Below, one piece after another: positions 15,611-24,805 of a stretch of DNA of 64,000 nt (the first letter of the stretch is position 1; each line of letters opens with the position of its first letter). Source of the DNA: Neptuniibacter caesariensis. GTDB lineage: Bacteria; Pseudomonadota; Gammaproteobacteria; Pseudomonadales; Balneatricaceae. The translations under genes and the position numbers were made by a program. The notes beneath the pieces are model-generated. The model was not told the origin of the DNA. It searched no databases and was given only the letters and a program-made list of their open reading frames with translations. The stretch lies in the NCBI RefSeq assembly GCF_000153345.1, contig NZ_CH724125.1:818344-882343 (forward strand). The letters are read 5' to 3'.

Positions 15611-16498
15611 CTAGGCGCTGAACTGTTCAAGTAGCCAGGCTTTAAAGGTGCAGGCTGCAGTATTAAGCGGTTGCTGTTTCGGATGCACCAGGTAGTAGTG
15701 TTTCTCTAGCGGTAAGCTATTTGCGAAGGGTTCAATCAACTCCCCATGCTTCAGTTCCTCCTGAACCAGAAGGGCGTTAGTCAGAACCACCCCCTGACCA
15801 CGCCTGGCAGCATCGATTGAGAGTAGCGCCTGGTCAAAGTGCAATCTGCTGATACGGTTCCGTTGTTCAGCATTTATGGTTGTGAAGCGATCCAGCCATT
15901 GTTCCCAAAAGGGCTGAAGTGTCGTGACTATAAGGGTTGTATGCAGCAATGTGTCCATGCTGAAAAGCTTGTGCTGGCGCTGATAATCCGGGCTGCAAAA
16001 GAGCCGCATCTCATCCTCAAACGCAAGCTGGATTTCCAACTGTGGGTCGATACCATTGAAATGGCGGATCGCCAGATCGATCTGATCCGTATAAAAATCT
16101 ACCGGGCTGTTGGATGCGTTAATGTGCACCTCAATATCGGGGTGTTTACTGACGAAGTCAGCCAGACGAGGCCCTAACCATTTTGAAGCTAAGGCCTGAG
16201 TCAGAGAGATAGCGACCCTGTTCTCCTGTTGCTGGCGGTAAGTTTTGCTGGCAGCACTGATCTGCTCCAAAGCGGGCGCAATCAGACTAAAATAACTCAT
16301 ACCCTGTTCAGTGACTTTCAGTTTACGTACCTGGCGGATAAACAGAGGGTAGCCTAACCAGGATTCGAGTTTGATTACCTGCTGAGAGACCGCCCCCGGT
16401 GTAATATTCAGTTCAACAGCAGCTTGCTTGAAACTGCCATGGCGAACTGAAGCTTCAAATGCCACCAGGGCGCGAAGGGGTGGGATAGTTTTATGCAT
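15611..16498 (-). CDS. LysR-family regulator (GcvA-like)
   Basis: 295 residues. The N-terminal helix-turn-helix is typical (LRALVAFEASVRHGSFKQAA and NITPGAVSQQVIKLE), followed by a substrate-binding-like domain with PDIEVHINAS, DLAIRHF and RRGQGVVLTNALLV. The start at 16498 gives the usual N-terminus (MHKTIPPLRAL); an upstream ATG adds 17 unlikely residues. It is divergent from the MFS gene with a 17-bp inverted repeat between them, so the carrier is the probable target. Confidence 0.87.
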   Translation of the reverse strand: MHKTIPPLRALVAFEASVRHGSFKQAAVELNITPGAVSQQVIKLESWLGYPLFIRQVRKLKVTEQGMSYFSLIAPALEQISAASKTYRQQQENRVAISLTQALASKWLGPRLADFVSKHPDIEVHINASNSPVDFYTDQIDLAIRHFNGIDPQLEIQLAFEDEMRLFCSPDYQRQHKLFSMDTLLHTTLIVTTLQPFWEQWLDRFTTINAEQRNRISRLHFDQALLSIDAARRGQGVVLTNALLVQEELKHGELIEPFANSLPLEKHYYLVHPKQQPLNTAACTFKAWLLEQFSA

Positions 16499-16519
16499 CG
16501 TTATGCTTACGTATCTATA

Positions 16520-16536
16520 AAATAGAAAAACTATTT
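16520..16536. promoter_or_regulatory. Candidate LysR operator
   Basis: Perfect inverted repeat AAATAG-N5-CTATTT in the 119-bp divergent region between the LysR and MFS genes. The arm size and AT content fit a LysR-type site. Confidence 0.5.
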
Positions 16537-16617
16537 CATTATGGGGCAATTAATCGTTTGTCACCAGTAGGATAATCGCTAAAAATACAGTCAAAATTAA
16601 CACATGAAAGCCGCATT

Positions 16618-17889
16618 ATGACGACGATATCGCAAACGCAGCCAAGCAAGAAATTATTCAACCCCGTCCTTATAGCGGGCTGCATCATCATTCTGATCAG
16701 CTTTGCTATCAGGTCTTCGTTTGGTATTTTTCAGATTCCTATCGCAGAGGAGTTTAACTGGCTACGGGCTGACTTTTCCTTTGCTATTGCCGTGCAGAAT
16801 CTATTCTGGGGTATAGGGCAACCTATCTTCGGCGCTTTTGCCGAAAAGTATGGGGATAGAAAAGCGATTATTGCCGGGGCAATTACCTATGCTGCGGGTT
16901 TAGTCTTATCATCTTATGCGATCACACCAGGGCAGCATCAGCTGCTTGAAATTCTGGTGGGCTTTGGAATCGCGGGTACCGGATTTGGTGTCATCCTTGC
17001 GGTTGTTGGACGGGCAGCATCGGATAAACATCGTTCACTGGCGTTGGGGATTGCCACGGCAGCAGGTTCGGCAGGCCAGATCGTCGGGCCGCCTCTAGCC
17101 CAGTTCCTGCTTCAGGATCTGGCGTGGCAGTCCGTATTTGTGGTCTTTGCCGGCTTAATACTGCTATCTCTTTTCGCGCTGTTTTTTATGCGCGTGCCAG
17201 CCCCGGAAAAGACAGATGCAAAAGATGAAGGTCTGGGGCGTGTCGTGTTTAAAGCGGTGCAGGATCCAACTTTCACCTTTATCTTTGTCGGTTTCTTTTC
17301 TTGTGGTTACCAGCTCGCTTTCATTACGGCGCACTTTCCCGCCTTTATCACTGAGATGTGCAGTGCCGTTGCCCCGGGAAGCATTATCCAGTCGTTGGGC
17401 ATCTCTTCTACCTCCGCCCTGGGGGCGGTCGCTATCGCTTTGATCGGGGTATCGAATATCGGTGGTACGATTCTGGCGGGCTGGTTGGGAAACCGTTACT
17501 CCCGTAAATACCTGCTTGCGGCTATCTACATGCTTCGTACTCTCGTGGCCGGGGCGTTTATACTCAATCCGATTACTCCTGGATCAGTGGTGCTGTTTTC
17601 CATTTTGATGGGGGCGCTGTGGTTGGCAACCGTACCTTTGACCGCGGGACTTATTGGCCAGATCTATGGCCTGCGCTATATGGGAACCTTATACGGTTTA
17701 GTGTTCTTCTCGCACCAACTGGGTGGTTTCCTGGGAGTCTGGTTGGGCGGATCTATGTATGATCTATATGGCAACTACACACTGGTATGGTGGGTTGGTA
17801 TCGGCGTGGGAGCCTTCTCTGCACTGATTCATCTTCCGGTTAATGAGAAGCCCTGGGCGGGCCGACAGAATCTGGCGACCAGTAGTTAA
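16618..17889 (+). CDS. MFS transporter, monocarboxylate/oxalate-formate-like
   Basis: 423 residues with 12 predicted membrane helices and a cytosolic middle loop near 190-215 (PAPEKTDAKDEG). Family hallmarks are FAEKYGDRKAII between helices 2 and 3 and GWLGNRYSRKYLL between helices 8 and 9. The pattern FGIFQIPIAEEFNW in helix 1 resembles carriers of the OFA/monocarboxylate branch, but the substrate is unknown. Probably controlled by the divergent LysR protein. Confidence 0.85.
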   Translation: MTTISQTQPSKKLFNPVLIAGCIIILISFAIRSSFGIFQIPIAEEFNWLRADFSFAIAVQNLFWGIGQPIFGAFAEKYGDRKAIIAGAITYAAGLVLSSYAITPGQHQLLEILVGFGIAGTGFGVILAVVGRAASDKHRSLALGIATAAGSAGQIVGPPLAQFLLQDLAWQSVFVVFAGLILLSLFALFFMRVPAPEKTDAKDEGLGRVVFKAVQDPTFTFIFVGFFSCGYQLAFITAHFPAFITEMCSAVAPGSIIQSLGISSTSALGAVAIALIGVSNIGGTILAGWLGNRYSRKYLLAAIYMLRTLVAGAFILNPITPGSVVLFSILMGALWLATVPLTAGLIGQIYGLRYMGTLYGLVFFSHQLGGFLGVWLGGSMYDLYGNYTLVWWVGIGVGAFSALIHLPVNEKPWAGRQNLATSS

Positions 17890-17991
17890 AAATGCGCCTG
17901 GCGTCGTTGATAGGCTTTGTCGTAATAATCCTTTAAGCTCTAACTCTTTTGTGTCCATATGCACCAGAGTTAGTTCTTAAGGGAGTTTAGG

Positions 17992-18591
17992 ATGAAACAG
18001 AGCATCGATTACTACTTTACCAGTCTCTCGCCGTTTACCTATTTAGGCCATACGCGTTTCTTAGAATTGGCTAAGCAAGCTCAAGCTGAGATCAGCTACA
18101 AGCCGTTTATTATCTCTCAGGTTTTTGCCAATTCAGGCGCGGTGGCACTCAAAGATCGTCCTAAACCTCGTCAAGCTTATCGCTTGGTTGAACTGGAACG
18201 CTGGGGCCGAAAGCGTAATCTTCCTCTTACACTGCATCCCGCCTATTTCCCGGTAGACCCAAGCCTTGCTGATCGTTGCATTATCACATTACAAAGTACA
18301 GGTCAGGACGCTGGCGCATTTCTTGGCAGGGTCCTGGCGGCATGCTGGGCAGAAGAGCAGGATATTGCTGATTCCAATGTTATCCAGGGGATTCTCGATT
18401 CGCTGGGGCTGGATAGTGCCGGGCTCATGAAACAGGCTGAATCTGCCGAGGTTCAGAGTGTTTATGAACAAAACACCCAGGATGCGATAGATCAGGGCGT
18501 GTTAGGCGCGCCATCTTACCTGCTAGACGTTGAACAGTTCTGGGGGCAGGATCGTCTGGAACTGTTGGAAGACAAGTTGAAGGGATTATAG
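17992..18591 (+). CDS. 2-hydroxychromene-2-carboxylate isomerase family protein
   Basis: A 199-residue DsbA-fold protein of the NahD/kappa-GST group. It has the N-terminal YYFTSLSPFTYLGH stretch with the catalytic-type Ser, a helical insert, and the cis-Pro loop GVLGAPSYLLD before EQFWGQDRLELL. Known members isomerise hydroxychromene carboxylates with glutathione in aromatic degradation, but many act on unknown substrates. No aromatic pathway genes are nearby. GGGAG sits ten bases before the ATG. Confidence 0.85.
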   Translation: MKQSIDYYFTSLSPFTYLGHTRFLELAKQAQAEISYKPFIISQVFANSGAVALKDRPKPRQAYRLVELERWGRKRNLPLTLHPAYFPVDPSLADRCIITLQSTGQDAGAFLGRVLAACWAEEQDIADSNVIQGILDSLGLDSAGLMKQAESAEVQSVYEQNTQDAIDQGVLGAPSYLLDVEQFWGQDRLELLEDKLKGL

Positions 18592-18601
18592 AGGCCAACG
18601 T

Positions 18602-18631
18602 CTGGTCGCTAGTTTCTAGTGACCAGGTTTT
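18602..18631 (+). terminator. Hairpin/terminator after isomerase gene
   Basis: CTGGTC-G-CTAG/CTAG-T-GACCAG stem with a TTT loop followed by GGTTTT, 10 bp past the stop codon. The CTAG-rich palindrome resembles units of the palindromic repeats near 57213. Confidence 0.55.
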
Positions 18632-18699
18632 AAACCTACTAGAGAACATTGTAAGCAGCCTGAATTCACATCGTGGCTGAGAGCGTTAGAGCATACAGA

Positions 18700-19032
18700 A
18701 TGACATATAAATTTTATTACACCGATTATTCCACCGATAAACATATCCGCTCGGATGAAGCGGTTTCTGAAAGCCTGGATAACATCATCGGCCAAATGAA
18801 TTCGTTGCTACAGGAGCCGGATAACTTTATCGGCATCATTGATGAAAACAACGTTATGCTGCAGTTCATGGTTGAAGATGACGGATCGATCTGTGTCGAT
18901 ATCCCCATGCATGATCAAAAAGGTTCGCTCACCAAAAATACAAACCTTAACGAATGCATTTCACTGGTTGACAGCCTGCAGGAAAGCATCCTAATCGAGC
19001 AGATTGAAGGGCTGGAATTCAAAGCCTGGTAA
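18700..19032 (+). CDS. Small acidic protein of unknown function
   Basis: 110 residues from the ATG at 18700; an in-frame GTG at 18673 would add nine residues without a better ribosome site. It is acidic, soluble, alpha/beta-like, with the run DENNVMLQFMVEDDGSICVDIP followed by a helix ISLVDSLQESI. That layout is faintly like Imm1-type immunity proteins, but no toxin gene is adjacent and I do not assign a function. A strong terminator follows. Confidence 0.6.
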   Translation: MTYKFYYTDYSTDKHIRSDEAVSESLDNIIGQMNSLLQEPDNFIGIIDENNVMLQFMVEDDGSICVDIPMHDQKGSLTKNTNLNECISLVDSLQESILIEQIEGLEFKAW

Positions 19033-19091
19033 AGGTGAGGGCGCCGCGAAGCGATCTCTAGCTTCTGGAATCATTCAGAGACCGGAGTAAC

Positions 19092-19122
19092 AAAAAAGGC
19101 TTTCCAGTGGAAAGCCTTTTTT
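19092..19122. terminator. Bidirectional terminator
   Basis: AAAAAGGCTTTCC/GGAAAGCCTTTTT, with A-run and T-run on opposite sides. It lies between the convergent genes ending at 19032 and 19141. Confidence 0.85.
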
Positions 19123-19140
19123 GCTGGTTGTGCGGGCTTA

Positions 19141-19875
19141 TCAGAAGTATTTTTTGACGATCTGATCGTAGCGACCATCGGTTTTAAGTTGATCAAGAGC
19201 GCGTTGAAATTTAGCGATTGTCTGGTCATCCGTGTTTTTATTAAAGGCGTACCAGAACTCATATTGGTCATTCAAAATAAGCGCCTTTTCAACATCACCC
19301 CAGTTTTTACCCTCTTTTTTGAGCAGTGCCGCAAGCATAATGTCATTCATTACTACAAAATCTACCCGGTTGCGGAACAGCTTTTTGATGTTAAGGGTGT
19401 CATCAGTTGCCTCGTGGATATTCTTCTGCGGAACGCCTGCTTTTAGTAGATCATTCACCGCAGCATAGCCTCGCCCGACACCGATACGGTAAGAACGTAT
19501 ATCCGCAAGACTATCCACCTGGATATCGGAACGGTCTTTATTCTTGAAAAGCGCAAATATGCGGGGATAGATAGGGCCTACCCATTTATAGAGTTCTTCT
19601 CTTTTCTCATTGCGAGTTATCCCTAAACTGAATGTTTTCTCCGTTTTCGCGATCTCCTGAAACATACGTTTTGCTGGATAAAAGCTAATCTTCACTTCCG
19701 TGTCATCGAGGTTAGAAACCATCGCTTCCAGCAGGTCCACATAAAAGCCTTTGGCTTTATCATCTACGCTGTACATCAGAGGCGGGACTTCAGTGCCCAC
19801 CACATTGAAAGTGGTTGCTTTGGCTGGCAGTGAAGTGGCTAAACAGAGTGCAAGAGTACCGAGAATTTTCCGCAT
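19141..19875 (-). CDS. Periplasmic solute-binding protein (SBP_bac_3 family)
   Basis: 244 residues with a signal peptide (residues 1-20, PAKA). The mature part follows the amino-acid-binding fold: FNVVGTEVPPLMYSVDDKAKGFYVDLLEAM at the start, SFYPAKRMFQEIAKTE, RSYRIGVGRGYAAVNDLL, and a C-terminal RALDQLKTDGRYDQIVKKYF. No permease or ATPase genes adjoin it, so it may supply a sensor or a transporter coded elsewhere. The start at 19875 is chosen because it opens the signal peptide. Confidence 0.83.
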   Translation of the reverse strand: MRKILGTLALCLATSLPAKATTFNVVGTEVPPLMYSVDDKAKGFYVDLLEAMVSNLDDTEVKISFYPAKRMFQEIAKTEKTFSLGITRNEKREELYKWVGPIYPRIFALFKNKDRSDIQVDSLADIRSYRIGVGRGYAAVNDLLKAGVPQKNIHEATDDTLNIKKLFRNRVDFVVMNDIMLAALLKKEGKNWGDVEKALILNDQYEFWYAFNKNTDDQTIAKFQRALDQLKTDGRYDQIVKKYF

Positions 19876-20027
19876 AAATTTATTCTTATTATCTGCTGAC
19901 AAAGGCTCTTTATTTTTTACAGGTATCAATGGCCTGGATAGAGGGTAAGCGGATCTAAGAAAAATTGCACTAAGTAGTTTGTCCTACTTTGTCTTATCGA
20001 TATGAAACAGTTGAAGAATTATGTAAC

Positions 20028-20056
20028 AAAAAAAGCCGGAATCAATCCGGCCTTTT
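20028..20056 (-). terminator. Terminator after trpB
   Basis: GCCGGA/TCCGGC stem with a 5-base loop. Seven A on the plus-strand side form the U-run downstream of trpB. Confidence 0.8.
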
Positions 20057-20080
20057 CAAAGTGACTAAAGAATTTTGGAG

Positions 20081-21283
20081 TTACAGCCCCAGCTTGTCTG
20101 CAACGTAGTCGGCGTCTTTGTCGCCACGGCCAGACAAGTTAACCAGAATGGTCTGATCCTTGGAGAGTTCTGGCGCTTTACGCATCGCCCAGGCTACGGC
20201 ATGGGAGCTTTCCAGCGCAGGGATGATGCCTTCAACCTGAGACAGAGTCATGAATGCATCCAGGCACTCTTTATCAGAAGCAGTTTCGTATTGAACGCGA
20301 CCTAGCTCTTTCAGGTAACTATGCTGTGGGCCTACGCCAGGGTAGTCCAGACCTGATGCAATGGAGTGAACAGGCATCGGTTCGCCATCTTCTGTTTCCA
20401 GAACATAGCATTTCATGCCGTGAATCATGCCAGGCTTACCTAGTGATAGCGTTGCAGAGTGACGCTCTGTATCCAGACCTTCGCCCGCAGGCTCTACACC
20501 CACAATGTTCACGCTTTCATCGTTCAGGAAAGCGGTAAACAGGCCCATCGCATTAGAGCCGCCGCCAACACAGGCAGTGATGTAATCTGGTAGTTTGTTT
20601 TTCTTAGCCTGGAACTGCTCGCGCGCTTCTGTACCGATGATGCTCTGGAAATCACGAACCATTTTCGGGAATGGATGTGGGCCAACTACTGAACCGATTG
20701 CGTAGATAAAGTTAACCGGATCTTTCAGGTACTCTTCGAATGCACTGTCTACAGCATCTTTTAGCGTTGCCGTACCACGGGTGACTGGGATTAGCTTACA
20801 ACCCAGTATCTTCATTTTGGTAACGTTAGGGTGTTCTTTCTCAATATCCACCTGGCCCATGTGAATTTCACAAGGGATACCGACCAGAGCACAAGCGGTG
20901 GCCAATGCTACACCGTGCTGACCTGCACCGGTTTCAGCAATGACTTTGGTTTTACCCATATATTTTGCCAGCAGAGCTTCACCCAGGCAGTGGTTAATTT
21001 TATGCGCGCCTGTGTGGTTTAAATCTTCACGCTTCAGATAGATCTGTGCACCACCGAGTTTTTCACTCAGGCGCTTCGCATGATAAATCGGGCTAGGGCG
21101 ACCAACATAATCCGCAAATAATGAATCCAGTTCCTGTTGAAATTCTGGTTTCTGACGGATCTCTTCATAAGCGTCATTGATCTCGTCCATGATCGCTTTC
21201 AGTTCAGGTGGAATTTCCTGACCGCCAAACTCACCAAAAAATCCTTCTTTGTTTGGCATTTCTGCAAATTCAAATTTACTCAT
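20081..21283 (-). CDS. trpB: Tryptophan synthase beta chain
   Basis: 400 residues, the usual TrpB length. It joins indole and L-serine to make tryptophan with PLP. Key features are the PLP lysine in [15 protein letters not shown] (about residue 91), [10 protein letters not shown], the phosphate-binding GGGSNAMG, and LSGRGDKD at the end. No trpA or other trp gene is present on either side, and strong terminators flank it, so it is a single-gene unit. It could be the main TrpB placed apart from trpA, or a second indole-salvaging copy. Confidence 0.93.
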   Translation of the reverse strand: MSKFEFAEMPNKEGFFGEFGGQEIPPELKAIMDEINDAYEEIRQKPEFQQELDSLFADYVGRPSPIYHAKRLSEKLGGAQIYLKREDLNHTGAHKINHCLGEALLAKYMGKTKVIAETGAGQHGVALATACALVGIPCEIHMGQVDIEKEHPNVTKMKILGCKLIPVTRGTATLKDAVDSAFEEYLKDPVNFIYAIGSVVGPHPFPKMVRDFQSIIGTEAREQFQAKKNKLPDYITACVGGGSNAMGLFTAFLNDESVNIVGVEPAGEGLDTERHSATLSLGKPGMIHGMKCYVLETEDGEPMPVHSIASGLDYPGVGPQHSYLKELGRVQYETASDKECLDAFMTLSQVEGIIPALESSHAVAWAMRKAPELSKDQTILVNLSGRGDKDADYVADKLGL

Positions 21284-21387
21284 TATCTATCCTGTCGGTT
21301 TACGCTTGGCCGAACGGGTTAACCCGATTCTATTAATATGTTATCGATTATAAGGGATTGTTCTAATAAAGGAACTGCCCATAAACT

Positions 21388-21425
21388 AAAAAGCCGCAAT
21401 CAACAGAGCTGATTACGGCTTTTAT
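21388..21425. terminator. Bidirectional terminator between trpB and chemoreceptor
   Basis: AAAAGCCG-AATCA/TGATTACGGCTTTT stem with one mismatch. A-rich before and T-rich after, 15 bp past the chemoreceptor stop codon on the minus strand. Confidence 0.7.
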
Positions 21426-21439
21426 ATGAGCTCTGGAAA

Positions 21440-23086
21440 TCAGCCATCTTCTGGTTTGTAGCCTATACGGAAGCCCCCCCAGTGGCGGCCATTCACATAG
21501 ATAGGTACTGACAGATCGTGCATGACTTCACCGGTATCACGTTTATAAGTCTGGAGCAGCATGGTTTCAGTGTTAGAGCCGCAACGTGCACCGGTACGGT
21601 CATTAAATAATCGCTTACTTCGACTCTTCACCAGATCTGTTTCATAGTCTCCACTGAGCGGATGAGCAAACTGATCATTGTGGGTAGGAACAAAGCCGTT
21701 GTTATCTACCGCAATTGCATAAATCAGTTTTGAGTAATCTTGCAGGGTCGGTTCCTGAATACCCGGTAACACGCGATCAGTAAATTTATCGTACTGGGTG
21801 TCGTATTTTTGCGGGTTGGTATTTTCAACAGGTACGTAATTACGGTCGAACAGGGCCGATTCAGTAATCTGGCCACTGTTAATCGCTTGCTCGAAGCTTT
21901 GCTGTACATTGTCAGCCGCGTTACGGGCAATCTTAAGGAACTGCTGATGGAAGTTGTCTTCAGAAGAGGTTGCAAGTACCGCGCTTGAGTACTCGGCCGC
22001 TTCCATAAGGGAAGAGGCTTGAACGGCTAGTTGATTGACCTCTGCGTCACTTTCTTCCAGTTCAGTACGGACCGTTTGCAGTGAGTTAAAAATGACTTCA
22101 AGGTTCTGACGATTCGTGCGAGCACCATCAGCGATTGTCGAAATCTGTTCCTCTACAGCGGCAGATTGTTCAGAGATTCCCCCGAGTTGCTCACTGATCT
22201 GTTCCATCGCTTGAGTGCCGGATTCAACATCACCGGATAGGGTCTGAATTCGCGATACAACCTGCTTGGTTTCTGCGCGGATCTCATCAACAATGCTTTC
22301 TACCTCACCGGTAGCACTTGCTGTACGTGATGCTAGCTGGCGAACCTCGTCAGCGACTACGGCGAAGCCTCGCCCATGATCGCCAGCGCGTGCTGCTTCA
22401 ATAGCCGCGTTAAGCGCTAGTAGATTGGTTTGTTCAGCGATCTCTTCGATCACTTTGGTCACATCCTGGATTTTCAGTGATTTCTCATTGAGTTGTTCAA
22501 TCAGAACCAGGGTTTCGGCTGCTTGAGAGTTAAGCTCGCGGATATTGCCCATGGCATCAGTAAGCGCCTGTTGGCCCTCTGCGCCGGTAGTCTTAGCCTG
22601 AATGGCCATTTCCGCGGCATACTCAGCTTGTTGCGCCGACTGCTGTACAGTGACTGTCATCTCTTCGGAGTTCTGAGCAATCTGCGAAACTTCCTGAACC
22701 TGATTATCCAACTTAGTTTTCAGGGTGTCTGCTGAATAGGAAACTTCAGCGGCTGCAATGGCATTTTTATTGGCGCTGCTGGATAGCTTCTGACCCAGAT
22801 CATCACTTGCAGGGCTTCTGAAAATATCACCAAACAGCGACGGAATAAGCGTTACGTTTTCGCTACGTGAGTCTTTAATCGCTTTTGCTTCAGCACTTAT
22901 CTTGCCTAATAAAGAGCTGTGAAGAATGGAGATACTCAGCAGCGAAGAAAGGATGGTCGCGCCAATCAGGAGTATAAGCCCAATGCCTGTGGTTCCTAAA
23001 TAAAAGGCAATGCCTGCTGCTATGGCTGTAATCAATAGTGCCGGGATAAAGCTTTTAATATAAAAACCGGTAAACGAGCCGTTCAT
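21440..23086 (-). CDS. Methyl-accepting chemotaxis protein with C-terminal sensor domain
   Basis: 548 residues in an atypical order. Two membrane helices sit close together at about 10-57, leaving almost no periplasmic domain. A cytoplasmic signalling region follows (about 100-380) with the hairpin tip [21 protein letters not shown]. After it comes a 160-residue C-terminal globular domain ([17 protein letters not shown] and [18 protein letters not shown]), Cache/PAS-like in pattern. Sensing is therefore likely cytosolic. It is transcribed alone, 23 bp beyond a terminator at its 3' side. Ligand unknown. Confidence 0.85.
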   Translation of the reverse strand: MNGSFTGFYIKSFIPALLITAIAAGIAFYLGTTGIGLILLIGATILSSLLSISILHSSLLGKISAEAKAIKDSRSENVTLIPSLFGDIFRSPASDDLGQKLSSSANKNAIAAAEVSYSADTLKTKLDNQVQEVSQIAQNSEEMTVTVQQSAQQAEYAAEMAIQAKTTGAEGQQALTDAMGNIRELNSQAAETLVLIEQLNEKSLKIQDVTKVIEEIAEQTNLLALNAAIEAARAGDHGRGFAVVADEVRQLASRTASATGEVESIVDEIRAETKQVVSRIQTLSGDVESGTQAMEQISEQLGGISEQSAAVEEQISTIADGARTNRQNLEVIFNSLQTVRTELEESDAEVNQLAVQASSLMEAAEYSSAVLATSSEDNFHQQFLKIARNAADNVQQSFEQAINSGQITESALFDRNYVPVENTNPQKYDTQYDKFTDRVLPGIQEPTLQDYSKLIYAIAVDNNGFVPTHNDQFAHPLSGDYETDLVKSRSKRLFNDRTGARCGSNTETMLLQTYKRDTGEVMHDLSVPIYVNGRHWGGFRIGYKPEDG

Positions 23087-23226
23087 TTACTTCCCCAAAT
23101 TATTATTGTTATCAACAGTGTAGGTTAATTTTTATAGTGCATATGGACCGAATATAGCATTAGGCCGAGTGGGGGAAATGTTGTACTTTAGTCGTGAGTT
23201 TGAGCAGGATTGATCTGTAACAAATA

Positions 23227-23529
23227 TTACAGGCTGTTGGCAGGGGCTGGAATCAGGGTTCCCTGTTCGGGAAGGTGGCAGAGTTCGAACTCAAATCCAA
23301 GTTGGGTTTCTTTCCTTGGAACGTGGCGGAAACCCTCTTTTTTGAGACGTAAGCGGATCTCTCTAACGATTAATCTCGCTTCCTGGTATGAGGTTGTTAC
23401 TGTGTGACTGCACGAATTGCTCTGTTCAGAGCAATTGCCCCAGCTTTGGCTTACAATCCAGTCACCAACCAGGTCCTGATACATCCTGACGATGTAGTAA
23501 TCCTGATTTTTTTGCCAGCGAATGATCAA
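23227..23529 (-). CDS. Stand-alone WGR-domain protein
   Basis: About 100 residues if started at the TTG at 23529 (reads L-IIRWQKNQ). The core matches the WGR domain: D-Y-Y-IVRMYQDLVGDWIVSQSWG, then a helix YQEARLIVREIRLRLKKEGF. The WGR domain of PARPs and MolR-type regulators contacts nucleic acid; tiny stand-alone members are of unknown role. A longer frame opens at 23697 but would run through the pdxB start region on the other strand, so it is not believed. No strong ribosome site is seen, so the start is uncertain. Confidence 0.6.
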   Translation of the reverse strand: MIIRWQKNQDYYIVRMYQDLVGDWIVSQSWGNCSEQSNSCSHTVTTSYQEARLIVREIRLRLKKEGFRHVPRKETQLGFEFELCHLPEQGTLIPAPANSL

Positions 23530-23612
23530 ATTGCCAAAACCCGTAGAGAATGAAATCGAACCGGGGATTGAGCCTGAAGCTGAGCGGTTTGTAAAGCCCG
23601 GAGTAGTGAAAA

Positions 23613-24743
23613 TTGCAGAATAGAAATCTAAAAATACTTGCTGATGAAAATATGCCGATGGTGGAGGCGATGTTTTCCGGTTTTGGCAAGGTGACACGGG
23701 CTCCGGGCCGGAATTTGAAAGCTGAAGATGTTGCTGACGCGGATGTGCTTTTAGTGCGCTCTATCACGCAGGTTAACGCTGCTTTATTAGACAGCAGTTC
23801 AGTAAAATTTGTTGGGACCGCGACCATAGGAACGGACCATATTGATCAAAACTATCTGGTGCAGAATGGCATCGGATTCAGTAATGCCCCAGGTTGTAAT
23901 GCAGATGCCGTGGTTGAGTATGTTTTAAGTTGCATCTATGCGTTAGCGGATAAACACGGATTTGATCCGAAACAGAGAACCTACGGGATTATTGGTGTTG
24001 GAAATGTAGGTGGTCGACTGGAAAAACGCTTTAAGCGACTTGGATTTAAGGTTCTCCTTAATGATCCCCCGCGTGCTGAAAACGAGGAGGGCTTTGCCCC
24101 TCTGAATGAACTGCTGGAGCAGGCTGATGTTATCTGCCTACATACACCACTTATTTGTGATGGAAAGCATCCCACGCAACATCTGTTGTCAGAATCCGAA
24201 CTTCGTGTACTTAAGCCGGGATGTTTATTGATTAATGCTGGCCGTGGCCCTGCGATTGATAACCAGGCGTTACTGACAGTAGGGGAAGAGAGACCGGATC
24301 TTCTTTACGTTCTTGATGTTTGGGAGTTTGAACCCGCGGTTAATCGTAAACTGGCAGAGCGTTGTGAGATCGTTTCGCCGCATATTGCTGGATATAGCCT
24401 TGATGGAAAAATTCGCGGTACTTATATGTTGTTAGAAGCCCTGTGCCGCTTCTTCAATGAATCTGTACCGCAGCCATTGGCAAATTATCTGCCAGAATCC
24501 GATCTGTCGTTTATAGAGCAAGAATCCCGAACCCCCTTGTCAATTATGCAGCTTATTTATGATCCGTATGCGGATGATCAGCGTTTAAGAGAGACATTGG
24601 GGCTTGAGAGTGATGAACAGCGCAAGGCTTTTGACCTTTTAAGAAAAAATTATCCAGTACGCAGAGAGTTTGGGTCTATGACCGTTTTACCTTCAGACGC
24701 GTCTGGAGAGTTAGCTGCGCTGGGTTTTCAGATAGCGGATTAG
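23613..24743 (+). CDS. pdxB: Erythronate-4-phosphate dehydrogenase
   Basis: 376 residues, standard for PdxB, the second step of DXP-dependent vitamin B6 synthesis (4-phosphoerythronate to 2-oxo-3-hydroxy-4-phosphobutanoate). Motifs are LKILADENMP at the start, TIGTDHID, the NAD loop GIIGVGNVGGRL, LHTPLI with H, NAGRGPAID and SPHIAGYSLDGK with the catalytic His, then the PdxB-specific C-terminal dimer domain. The TTG start at 23613 has GGAG nine bases upstream and no closer ATG fits. Confidence 0.92.
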   Translation: MQNRNLKILADENMPMVEAMFSGFGKVTRAPGRNLKAEDVADADVLLVRSITQVNAALLDSSSVKFVGTATIGTDHIDQNYLVQNGIGFSNAPGCNADAVVEYVLSCIYALADKHGFDPKQRTYGIIGVGNVGGRLEKRFKRLGFKVLLNDPPRAENEEGFAPLNELLEQADVICLHTPLICDGKHPTQHLLSESELRVLKPGCLLINAGRGPAIDNQALLTVGEERPDLLYVLDVWEFEPAVNRKLAERCEIVSPHIAGYSLDGKIRGTYMLLEALCRFFNESVPQPLANYLPESDLSFIEQESRTPLSIMQLIYDPYADDQRLRETLGLESDEQRKAFDLLRKNYPVRREFGSMTVLPSDASGELAALGFQIAD

Positions 24744-24805
24744 GCCTAAATACCTTAAGCTATAACACCTGTTTTACTCCCCGGTTAGTGATAAGTTGCG
24801 CTTGA

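Noticed and set aside
23530-23697. N-terminal extension of the WGR frame to an ATG at 23697
   Set aside because: The extension is antisense to the pdxB start and first codons, is rich in Ser/Pro/Thr without domain sense, and would leave no promoter space for pdxB.
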